Assembly: GCF_008704795.1 (NCBI RefSeq)
Contig: NZ_CP023690.1
Coordinates: 8,380,501-8,444,500 of the forward strand
Direction of reading: 5' to 3'
Source of the DNA: Streptomyces spectabilis
Lineage (GTDB): Bacteria > Actinomycetota > Actinomycetes > Streptomycetales > Streptomycetaceae
DNA length: 64,000 nt
Of the stretch, positions 1 through 6,916 are shown one piece after another; the first letter of the stretch is position 1, and the number at the start of each line of letters is the position of its first letter. Both the position numbers and the translations under genes were made by a program. The notes beneath the pieces were generated by a model. That model did not search any database and was not told the origin of the DNA. It saw nothing but the letters and a program-made list of their open reading frames with translations.

Positions 1-38
1 AAGCGCTCGCGACCGCGCGTACCGCCGCGGCGGCCTGA
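1..38 (+). CDS. C-terminal end of an upstream gene (partial)
   Basis: An open frame entering from the left edge ends with TGA at 36-38, 38 nt before the next gene. It encodes an Ala/Arg-rich tail of about a dozen residues typical of actinobacterial C termini. Too little is present to name a family, and the frame could be chance. Confidence 0.35.
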   Translation, partial: ALATARTAAAA

Positions 39-76
39 CACGGACCCCGTTCCGAACCACCCTCCAGGAGACACTC

Positions 77-1063
77 GTGCAGCACCGCCGCATCGGCGAC
101 ACCACCGTCAGCGCCATCGGCCTCGGCGCCATGCCCCTGTCCATCGAGGGGCGGCCCGACGAGGACAGGGCCGTCGCCACCGTCCACGCCGCCCTCGACG
201 CGGGCGTCACGCTGATCGACACCGCCGACTCGTACCACTGGCACGCGGGCGAGAGGGGGCACAACGAAGAACTCGTCGCCCGCGCCCTGGCCCGCTACGG
301 CGGCGACACCTCCGGGGTGCTCGTCGCCACGAAGGGCGGGCGCGGGCGGCCCGGCGACGGCAGTTGGACGGTCACCGGCACCCCCGGTCATCTGAAGCGC
401 GCCGCCGAGGGCTCGCTGCGCCGCCTCGGCACCGAGGCGATCGGCCTGTACCAGCTGCACAAGCCGGACCCGGACGTGCCGTGGGCCGAATCCGTCGGCG
501 CCCTGCGCGCACTGCTCGACGCGGGCACGATCAGGGCGGCCGGGGTCTCCAATGTGACGCCCGGCCAGATCCGGGAGGCCCACGCGATCCTCGGGGCGGG
601 TCTCGTCTCCGTGCAGAACCAGTACTCGCCCGCCGTCCGGGACAGTGAGGAGGCGCTGCGCCTGGCCACCGAGCTGGGGCTCGCGTTCCTGCCCTGGAGT
701 CCGCTCGGCGGCATCTCCCGCAGCTCCCTGGACGGGCCTTCGGGCGGGGCGTCGGCCGGTACGGCCTTCCACCGGGTCGCCGCCGCCCGCGGCACGAGCC
801 CGCAGCAGATCGCGCTCGCCTGGCTCCTGACCCGCTCGCCGGTGCTGATCCCCGTCCCCGGAGCGAGCCGCCCGGCGTCGGTGCGGGACTCCGCGGGAGC
901 CGCGGACCTCACCCTCACCGAGGAGGAGCTGGCCCTCCTGAACGCGCCGGACGCGGCGGCCCCGGGGGCGGCCGCGTCCGGCGGGACGGCGTGGCGTCAG
1001 CCGTCGATGCCGGGGAAGAGCAGCGCGAAGGGCTCCGCCGTGGCCGCGATGCCGCGGCTGTAA
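77..1063 (+). CDS. Aldo/keto reductase
   Basis: NAD(P)H-dependent oxidoreductase of the AKR superfamily, 328 aa, usual length, cytosolic. The barrel is recognisable from the N-terminal GLGAMPL strand, the catalytic Asp/Tyr region around DTADSYHW, the catalytic Lys in VATKGG, the LYQLHKPD strand, GVSNV, the LPWSPLGG segment, and the C-terminal IPVPGASRP cofactor-binding loop. The GTG start at 77 is preceded by CCAGGAG at 64-70. The last 66 nt overlap the convergent DUF4239 gene, so the Ala-rich C terminus beyond the barrel may be dispensable. The substrate cannot be inferred, and no partner gene is obvious. Confidence 0.9.
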   Translation: MQHRRIGDTTVSAIGLGAMPLSIEGRPDEDRAVATVHAALDAGVTLIDTADSYHWHAGERGHNEELVARALARYGGDTSGVLVATKGGRGRPGDGSWTVTGTPGHLKRAAEGSLRRLGTEAIGLYQLHKPDPDVPWAESVGALRALLDAGTIRAAGVSNVTPGQIREAHAILGAGLVSVQNQYSPAVRDSEEALRLATELGLAFLPWSPLGGISRSSLDGPSGGASAGTAFHRVAAARGTSPQQIALAWLLTRSPVLIPVPGASRPASVRDSAGAADLTLTEEELALLNAPDAAAPGAAASGGTAWRQPSMPGKSSAKGSAVAAMPRL

Positions 1064-1761
1064 GGGGCGTCGAAGTCCCAGATCAGGAAGAGCAGGAAGG
1101 CGATCAGGGCGGAGAAGAGGCCCGCGAGGACGAGTTCGCGGACGTTGCGGCGGATCTGGAAGGCGAAGATGAGGCCGACGGTCACGAGGCCGCCGGTGAT
1201 CAGGCCGAACCAGACGACCCCCGGCATGGTGGCCTCCGCGCTGTCGCCGCGGGCCCCGCGCGCGTCGTCGGCGAGGGCCACCTGGTCGATGAGGGGCTGG
1301 TAGGCCTGGGCCTCGAAGTCGGACTTGGGTTCGTAGTCGGTGACGTCGTGGCGGAGCGTGGCCAGCAGGGCGGTGCCGCGCGGGGTGAGTTCACCGTTGT
1401 CGGCCATCTGGTCCCACTCCTTCGTCACCACATGGCCGACATACGCCCTTACGTCGTCGCGGATGCGGTCGCGGACCTCGGCGGGGTAGACACGGACCCG
1501 CTCATGCACCTCGTGCAGCGCCTGGGCCTCGGTACGGACGTGGTCCTGGGCGGCGCTGCGGGCCTCCCAGACACCGGCGATGGCCAGGCCGAGGACGATG
1601 GCGTAGACCACGCCGATCATCATCGTCATGTACTCCATCACGTCCGGAGTCTCCGATACGTCAGCGTTTGTGGAGCTCCGCCAGTGCCGCAGCACGACGA
1701 TGAGGAGCACGACGGCGCACGCGGCGGCCATCGCGAGGGTGAGAACAAGCCATTCCGTCAA
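997..1761 (-). CDS. DUF4239 membrane protein (copy 1)
   Basis: Integral membrane protein of the DUF4239 (bestrophin-like) family, 254 aa. It has two N-terminal hydrophobic segments (about residues 4-25 and 43-63), a charged alpha-helical middle, and two C-terminal membrane helices (about 180-200 and 210-230). The reading frame begins with TTG at 1761, preceded on the minus strand by a good GGAGG. An ATG at residue 11 is the alternative. It lies 16 nt downstream of the proline-rich protein gene on the same strand, so the two are probably co-transcribed. It is clearly paralogous to the protein at 47818-48558, sharing the MEYMTMMIGVVYA / AEYISMMVGVLYA segment. Function is unproven. Its 3' end overlaps the convergent reductase gene. 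Confidence 0.85.
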   Translation of the reverse strand: MTEWLVLTLAMAAACAVVLLIVVLRHWRSSTNADVSETPDVMEYMTMMIGVVYAIVLGLAIAGVWEARSAAQDHVRTEAQALHEVHERVRVYPAEVRDRIRDDVRAYVGHVVTKEWDQMADNGELTPRGTALLATLRHDVTDYEPKSDFEAQAYQPLIDQVALADDARGARGDSAEATMPGVVWFGLITGGLVTVGLIFAFQIRRNVRELVLAGLFSALIAFLLFLIWDFDAPYSRGIAATAEPFALLFPGIDG

Positions 1762-1777
1762 GGGAGTCCTCCGGCGG

Positions 1778-2428
1778 TCAGCGCGGCCGCAGCGCGGCGA
1801 CGGCGAGTACCGCGGGTGCGGTGATGAGCAGGGTGAGATGGACGAGGGAAGGCCCGTCGCGGGGCGGGCTCTTGCGCGGGGCCGTGTGGTACGCGGGGTA
1901 GTGCACGGCCTCCGGCGCGCGGTCCGGGCGCCGTGGTGAGGGCGTGGGCCGGGGCGCGGGGGGCGCGGGCCGGGGCGGAGGCTTGACCGACGGCGCGGGA
2001 GGCGCGGGCGTCGGCGGGGCGATCCGGGGCGACGGCGGCGCGGGCCGCGGCGGGGGAGGCGGCACGGGCCGCGGCGGCGCCGGGGGCTGCGGCGGCGCGG
2101 GCGGCGTCGGCTTCGGGGGAGTGGGCTTCGGGGGCGTCGGCTTGGGCGGCGTCGGTTTCGGAGGTGTGGGCGTGGGTTTCGGAGGGGTAGGGGTGGGCTT
2201 CGGCGGGGTCGGCTTGGGCGGCTTCGTGGGCGGCGGAGGGCAGTGACCGCCGCCCGCGTGAGCCGTGGCCGTCCCGCCCGGGCCGGTCGACGCGTACGCG
2301 CAGGCGTCGGCCTCGACGACGGCCGAGCCCGCCGGAAGGCCGACGAACAGGGCGAGCGTGAGCAGCGCGAACACGCGTGTGACGGGGGCGAGGAAGCCCC
2401 TGGAGGATCCGGGCACGACGCAGATCAT
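1778..2428 (-). CDS. Proline-rich surface-anchored protein (copy 1)
   Basis: A 216-aa protein with a hydrophobic N-terminal export signal (about residues 15-37), a Cys-containing short head, and a long extended stalk of KPTPP repeats followed by PAPP/RPAPP stretches. It ends in one hydrophobic helix (about 195-212) and a basic tail. This is the layout of a cell-wall-spanning stalk anchored in the membrane. No enzymatic domain is seen. It is immediately followed by a DUF4239 gene, as is its counterpart at 46449-47774, so the two proteins probably work together. The start is the ATG at 2428, whose ribosome site is weak. Confidence 0.7.
   Translation of the reverse strand: MICVVPGSSRGFLAPVTRVFALLTLALFVGLPAGSAVVEADACAYASTGPGGTATAHAGGGHCPPPPTKPPKPTPPKPTPTPPKPTPTPPKPTPPKPTPPKPTPPKPTPPAPPQPPAPPRPVPPPPPRPAPPSPRIAPPTPAPPAPSVKPPPRPAPPAPRPTPSPRRPDRAPEAVHYPAYHTAPRKSPPRDGPSLVHLTLLITAPAVLAVAALRPR
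2100..2236. repeat. Tandem repeat encoding KPTPP units
   Basis: Imperfect tandem repetition with a basic unit of about 15 nt (plus strand resembling GGCGTCGGCTTCGGG), lying inside the proline-rich protein gene and encoding its KPTPP stalk. Such arrays can change copy number and so stalk length. Confidence 0.75.
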
Positions 2429-2613
2429 GGGGGGCGCGCGACCGGCTCACGCGCAAACCTGAGGCGAATCGACCGAAGGGGGGAGCGCCCGCACGCGGGT
2501 TCGCGCGGGGGCTCCACCCGGGAGCGCCGCTCCGCGCGCCGTGCGGGCCCTGCGACCCCTGCCCCCCTGGTTCCCGCCCCGTGCCCGCCCGCAAAGAATC
2601 TTGAACCGGTGTT

Positions 2614-2638
2614 GAACGCTCTCCCCCGCCCCACCCGT
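2614..2638 (+). promoter_or_regulatory. Possible ECF-sigma promoter for the SCO0930-type lipoprotein
   Basis: GAAC at 2614-2617 and CGT at 2636-2638, separated by 18 nt, resemble the GAAC/CGT elements of extracytoplasmic-function sigma factors. They lie about 65 nt before the lipoprotein start. The match is short and the spacing is slightly long, so this is tentative. Confidence 0.35.
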
Positions 2639-2703
2639 ACCTAGGGCCATGTGCGACGCCAGTGGGCGGCGCACCACCCAAGCGGAGCGGGAGTGAGTGA
2701 GAG

Positions 2704-3669
2704 ATGAAGACCTGGCGGAGCGCCTCGCTCGTAGCGACAGCTGCGGCCGTGCTGGCGCTGACGACGGCGTGCGGTCAGGACGAGGGGGAGCAGTCCCCGA
2801 AGGGCCAGAACGTGGGCAACGAGGCGCCCGCCGGGGACGGCTACGGCTCGGGTGACGGCTACGGCGCCGACTCGGGCAGCGCCGCGAAGGGGGCGGCCAA
2901 GGCCAAGTCGGCGGGGCAGCTCGCCGTCCGGGACAGCAAGAAGCTCGGCAAGGTCGTCACGGACAGCGCGGGCTTCACGCTGTACCGCTTCGACAAGGAC
3001 ACCGCGCAGCCGCCGAAGTCGAACTGCGACGGCGCCTGTGAGCAGGCCTGGCCCGTGGTGCCCGCGAAGGGCGCGGAGGCGGCCCCCGGCGTCGACGAGT
3101 CCCTGCTCGGCGAGGTCACCCGGTCCGACGGCAGCAAGCAGCTGACCATCGACGGCTGGCCGATGTACCGATTCGCCAAGGACGCCGAGCCCGGTGACGC
3201 CAAGGGGCAGGGCGTGGGCGGCACCTGGTTCGCCTCGGCGCCCGACGGCAAGAAGGCCAAGCCCGCGGCCCCCGGCGGCGGTGCGGGCGCCGCGCGGCCC
3301 GCCGAGCGGGCCGGGCTCTCCACGCGCAACGACCCCGAGCTCGGCGAGATCGTCGTCGACAGGAACGGCATGACGGTCTACCGCTTCACCAAGGACTCCG
3401 CCTGGCCCATGAAGTCCGCCTGCACCGGCGCCTGCCTGGAGAAGTGGCCGGTCGTGGAGCCCGTGGCCAAGAACGACACCAAGGGCATCCTGGAGAAGGG
3501 GTTCGTCACCTTCGACCGCCCCGACGGCCGCAAGCAGCAGACGATCGACTGCTGGCCGCTGTACACCTTTGCCGGGGACAAGAAGCCCGGTGACACCAAC
3601 GGCCAGGGTGTGGGCGGCACCTGGTTCGCCGCGGCCCCGGACGGCAAGGCGGTGCGCGCCGCTCAGTAG
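2704..3669 (+). CDS. SCO0930-family lipoprotein with two secreted repeats
   Basis: Secreted lipoprotein of 321 aa. The signal peptide ends in a lipobox LTTAC with the lipidated Cys at residue 23. A Gly/Ser-rich linker (about 25-65) is followed by two homologous modules of the lipoprotein_15/secreted-repeat family (PF03640 type). Each carries LYRFxKD or VYRFTKD, a Cys pair (CDGACEQAWP and CTGACLEKWP) and GQGVGGTWFA. The modules are about 100 residues each and are separated by a Pro/Ala linker. These proteins sit on the outer face of the membrane, and their biochemical role is not established. The gene stands alone and ends at a strong hairpin terminator. Its neighbour rmdA-like gene keeps the order known around SCO0928-SCO0930 in S. 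coelicolor. Confidence 0.9.
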   Translation: MKTWRSASLVATAAAVLALTTACGQDEGEQSPKGQNVGNEAPAGDGYGSGDGYGADSGSAAKGAAKAKSAGQLAVRDSKKLGKVVTDSAGFTLYRFDKDTAQPPKSNCDGACEQAWPVVPAKGAEAAPGVDESLLGEVTRSDGSKQLTIDGWPMYRFAKDAEPGDAKGQGVGGTWFASAPDGKKAKPAAPGGGAGAARPAERAGLSTRNDPELGEIVVDRNGMTVYRFTKDSAWPMKSACTGACLEKWPVVEPVAKNDTKGILEKGFVTFDRPDGRKQQTIDCWPLYTFAGDKKPGDTNGQGVGGTWFAAAPDGKAVRAAQ

Positions 3670-3737
3670 GGCCCCCGCCGCCGCGCGGCACCCGGTCCGC
3701 CCGGCGCCCCGCCCCGGGGCCCGGGACGCACCCGGCC

Positions 3738-3786
3738 GACCGGCCCGTTCCTTCCGTACCAAACGGAGGGAATGGGCCGGTTCTTT
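3738..3786 (+). terminator. Strong intrinsic terminator after the lipoprotein gene
   Basis: A stem of about 20 bp (two or three G-U pairs) runs from 3738 to 3757 and pairs with 3763-3782 around the loop ACCAA, followed by TCTTT. It starts 69 nt after the lipoprotein stop codon and is the most stable hairpin I found in the window. Confidence 0.85.
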
Positions 3787-3952
3787 GGCGTTTCTCAGGG
3801 TGCGTACGGCATGTGCCACCGGCAGCCACCCAGGCAGTGACCGAGAACGGACGGCCAATTTCCGGTTTGACTCGCTCCCTTGGCTGGCGATCAGTAGCCT
3901 CACCCTCGAACACCGGCTCGCCTCCGCCCGATGTCTAAGCCTTGGAGTGTTG

Positions 3953-4765
3953 ATGGAGCGTCCCGCCTGGGCTCCGCCCGGCATCGACATCGCGATGCCG
4001 AGCGCGGCCCGGATCAACGACTGCTACCTGGGGGGCTCGTACAACTTCGAGGCGGACCGGGAGGCCGCGCGCCGGGCGCTCGAGTTCCTGCCCGGGTTAC
4101 CCAAGATCGCTCAGGCGAATCGTGCCTTCACCCGCCGCGCCGTGCGTTTCGCCGTGGAGGCGGGCATCGACCAGTTCCTCGACATCGGCTGCGGCCTGCC
4201 GTCCTTCGGGGCGGTCCACGAGGTGGTCCGGGCCGCGGCCCCGGGGGCGCGCGTCGTGTACGTGGACCACGACCCGGTGGCCGTCGCGCACGCCCGCGCG
4301 GTCGTGGACGGCGAGCCCCGATACGACGCGGTCTTCGCCGATCTGCGCAAACCCCGGGACATCCTGGGCAGTTCCGAGGTCAGGGCGCTGATCGACTTGG
4401 ACAAGCCGACTGCGCTTCTTCTGTCGGCCATACTCCACTTCGTCGAGGACGCGTACGATCCCTACGCGGCGGTCGGAGAGCTGCGGGACGCGACGGCGTC
4501 CGGCAGCCTGCTGGCCGTCACGCACATTTCGTACGAAGGGATACCGGTTCCGCAGGAGCAGGCCGCCGGCGCCGTCGGCGTGTACAACGACATCCGCAAT
4601 CCATTGATCATGCGATCGCGTGCCGAGATCGCGCGGTTCTTCGAGGGATACGACATGGTGGAACCCGGCCTCGTGCCGATGCCGCAGTGGCGGGCCGACA
4701 CGGAGCTCGCGGACGAGGACCCCTGGTCCTTCTCCGGTTTCGCCGGCGTGGGACGCAAGCGTTGA
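3953..4765 (+). CDS. SAM-dependent methyltransferase, DUF574/PF04672 type, with a TTA codon
   Basis: A 270-aa protein of the actinobacterial DUF574 methyltransferase family. Family marks are the N-terminal PPGIDIAMPSAARINDCYLGG block, the SAM-binding FLDIGCGLPS, the VVYVDHDPVAV acidic loop, and a C-terminal FAGVGRKR. The substrate is unknown. ATG 3953 was chosen because GGAG at 3944-3947 is 5 nt upstream; GTG 3947 is the alternative. Codon 49 (4097-4099) is TTA, read in Streptomyces only by the developmentally controlled bldA tRNA. The stop codon overlaps the TTG start of the next gene (TTGA), so translation of the c-di-GMP enzyme is probably coupled to this gene. Confidence 0.88.
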   Translation: MERPAWAPPGIDIAMPSAARINDCYLGGSYNFEADREAARRALEFLPGLPKIAQANRAFTRRAVRFAVEAGIDQFLDIGCGLPSFGAVHEVVRAAAPGARVVYVDHDPVAVAHARAVVDGEPRYDAVFADLRKPRDILGSSEVRALIDLDKPTALLLSAILHFVEDAYDPYAAVGELRDATASGSLLAVTHISYEGIPVPQEQAAGAVGVYNDIRNPLIMRSRAEIARFFEGYDMVEPGLVPMPQWRADTELADEDPWSFSGFAGVGRKR

Positions 4766-6894
4766 GCGCGGAGCCGGACGGGCCGGAGGACAGACTGCGC
4801 AGATTCGCCACGATCTGGAGTCGCGCGCTCTTCCCGGTGACCGCCACCTCGCTGACCCGGCCCGAGTTCGAGCGGCAACTCCAGCCGCTCGCCCGGTGGT
4901 TGCGCGACGCCCTGGACGAGCGGCCGTTCCGCGCCGCCACCGGCGAGGCGGTCGGCGCGGCCCTGGTCGAGGCGCACTGCACCGAGCCGGAGGCGCTCAG
5001 CCGCACCCTGAACGTGGTGGACGCCTACCTCGTCCTGTACTGCGGCGCCGAGGGGGAGCGCGAGGAGCTGCGGGCCCGCTGCGCCCGCATCCAGCACGCG
5101 GTCGCCGCCGGGTTCGCGCGGGCGCTGCGGACGCGCACCCTGGCCGAGCAGGAGGCCATATCCCGGGCGGCGCTCGACGCGCGCGGCACCGTCGCCGAGG
5201 CCCTGCACGCGAGCGAGGCCCGCTTCCGCGCGGTGTTCCACGGCGCCGCGGTCGGCATCGGCATCGCCGACCTCGAAGGCACCGTCCTGGAGGTCAACGA
5301 CGCCCTCGTGCGGATGTTCGGCGGCCTGGAGCACCATCTGCGCGGGCGCAACGTGGGCAGCTGGACGCACCCCGACGACTCCCCGCACGTGTGGAAGCTC
5401 TACGAGGAGCTGGTGCACGGCGAGCGCGAGCACTACCGCGTCGAGAAGGCCTTCTACCGCCCCGACGGCACCGTCCTGTGGACCAATCTGACGGTCTCTT
5501 TGCTGCGTGACGCCGACGGGGTGCCCCAGTACCAGCTCGCGCTCGTCGAGGACACCACCGAGCGCCGGCTCCTGAACCTGCGCCTGCGCTACGAGGCGAC
5601 GCACGACGCGCTCACCGGACTGCCCAACCGCACGCTGTTCTTCGAGCGCCTGGAGAAGGCGCTCGCGGCGGGGGAGCGCGCCCGGTTCGGGCTCTGCTAC
5701 CTGGACCTCGACGGCTTCAAGACGGTCAACGACAGCCTGGGGCACGCGGCGGGCGACCGGCTGCTCGTGGAAGTCGCCGACCGCCTCCAGGCCTGCGCGA
5801 CCGCGCCCGGAGAGATGGTGGCCCGGCTCGGCGGCGACGAGTTCGTGGCGCTGACCACCGGACCCGACACGGAGCGGGAGGTCGACGAGTTGGCCGGGCG
5901 CATCATGAACGCGCTCGCGACGCCGATCAGCGTCGACGGCCGCGAGCTGACCGTGCGCGGCTCCATCGGCATCGTCGAGGGCCCGGCCGCCGAGCGCGGC
6001 GCCGCCGAGGTGCTGCGCAGCGCCGACATCACGATGTACCGCGCGAAGCACGCGGGCGGCAACCGCTACGAGCTGGCCGACCCCGAGGCCGACGCCCGCG
6101 CCATCACCCGGCACGGCCTGACGACGGCGCTGCCGGTGGCCCTGGAGCGCGGCGAGTTCTTCATCGAGTACCAGCCGCTCGTGCATCTGGAGGACGGCAG
6201 TGTGCGCGGCGCCGAGGCGCTGGTGCGCTGGCTGCACCCGCAGCACGGCGTCATCGGACCGGACCGATTCATTCCGCTCGCCGAGCACACCGGGCTCATC
6301 GTGCCGCTCGGCCGCTGGGTCCTGGAGGAGTCCGTGCGCCAGGCCTACACCTGGCAGGCCCGGCACGAGCACGCGGGACCGCTGCGCGTGAACGTGAACC
6401 TCTCACCGTGCCAGCTCACCCACCCCGGCCTGGTCTCCGACACCGTGGAGATCCTGGAGCGGACCGGGCTCGCGCCCGGCGCGCTCTGCCTGGAGGTCAC
6501 CGAGTCCGCGCTGATCGGCGCCGACGAGGACCTGCTCAAGCCGCTGCGGCGGCTCGCCGAGATGGGCGTCGACATCGCGCTCGACGACTTCGGCACGGGG
6601 TACTCGAACCTGGCGAACCTCCGGCGCCTGCCGGTCAGCGTCCTGAAGCTCGACCGGGCCTTCACACAGGGCATGCAGCACTACCCCGTCGACCCCGTCG
6701 ACCTGAAGATCGTCGAGGGCATCGTGTCGCTCGCGCACAGCCTGGACCTGGCCGTGACGGTCGAGGGCGTCGAGACGGGGGCGCAGGCCGACCAGCTGCG
6801 GGAGCTGGGGTGCGACACCGCGCAGGGCTGGTACTACGCCCGGCCCGGGCCGCCGGACCGGCTGCACGAGCTGGCGCTCGCCGACGTGCCCTGA
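4762..6894 (+). CDS. rmdA: PAS-GGDEF-EAL cyclic-di-GMP enzyme, RmdA-like
   Basis: A 710-aa cytosolic protein with an N-terminal helical region (1-145), a PAS domain (about 150-275), a GGDEF diguanylate cyclase domain with an intact RLGGDEF at about residue 357, and an EAL phosphodiesterase domain with EALVRW at about 485. DDFGTGYSNL and the late TVEGVE/LGCDTAQGWYYA motifs are also present, so both catalytic signatures look complete. In S. coelicolor the homologue RmdA (SCO0928) controls morphological differentiation and lies close to the SCO0930 lipoprotein, as here. The TTG start at 4762 overlaps the stop of the methyltransferase gene. A perfect hairpin terminator overlaps the stop codon. 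The symbol rests on architecture and context. Confidence 0.85.
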   Translation: MSAEPDGPEDRLRRFATIWSRALFPVTATSLTRPEFERQLQPLARWLRDALDERPFRAATGEAVGAALVEAHCTEPEALSRTLNVVDAYLVLYCGAEGEREELRARCARIQHAVAAGFARALRTRTLAEQEAISRAALDARGTVAEALHASEARFRAVFHGAAVGIGIADLEGTVLEVNDALVRMFGGLEHHLRGRNVGSWTHPDDSPHVWKLYEELVHGEREHYRVEKAFYRPDGTVLWTNLTVSLLRDADGVPQYQLALVEDTTERRLLNLRLRYEATHDALTGLPNRTLFFERLEKALAAGERARFGLCYLDLDGFKTVNDSLGHAAGDRLLVEVADRLQACATAPGEMVARLGGDEFVALTTGPDTEREVDELAGRIMNALATPISVDGRELTVRGSIGIVEGPAAERGAAEVLRSADITMYRAKHAGGNRYELADPEADARAITRHGLTTALPVALERGEFFIEYQPLVHLEDGSVRGAEALVRWLHPQHGVIGPDRFIPLAEHTGLIVPLGRWVLEESVRQAYTWQARHEHAGPLRVNVNLSPCQLTHPGLVSDTVEILERTGLAPGALCLEVTESALIGADEDLLKPLRRLAEMGVDIALDDFGTGYSNLANLRRLPVSVLKLDRAFTQGMQHYPVDPVDLKIVEGIVSLAHSLDLAVTVEGVETGAQADQLRELGCDTAQGWYYARPGPPDRLHELALADVP

Positions 6895-6916
6895 GGCGGG
6901 CGGGCCGCCTCAGGGC
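6888..6916. terminator. Bidirectional terminator between convergent genes
   Basis: Perfect 12-bp inverted repeat, 6888-6899 against 6905-6916, with a 5-nt loop. It overlaps the stop codons of both the rmdA-like gene and the convergent membrane-protein gene. Confidence 0.85.

Noticed and set aside
3769..3800. GGAAT...GTTT as a third SigR promoter
   Set aside because: Spacing is 16 rather than 18 nt, and the GGAAT is one arm of a strong terminator hairpin.
3569..3952. N-terminal extension of the methyltransferase frame
   Set aside because: It runs through the lipoprotein gene end and its terminator and has no protein-like character; ATG 3953 has a proper ribosome site.
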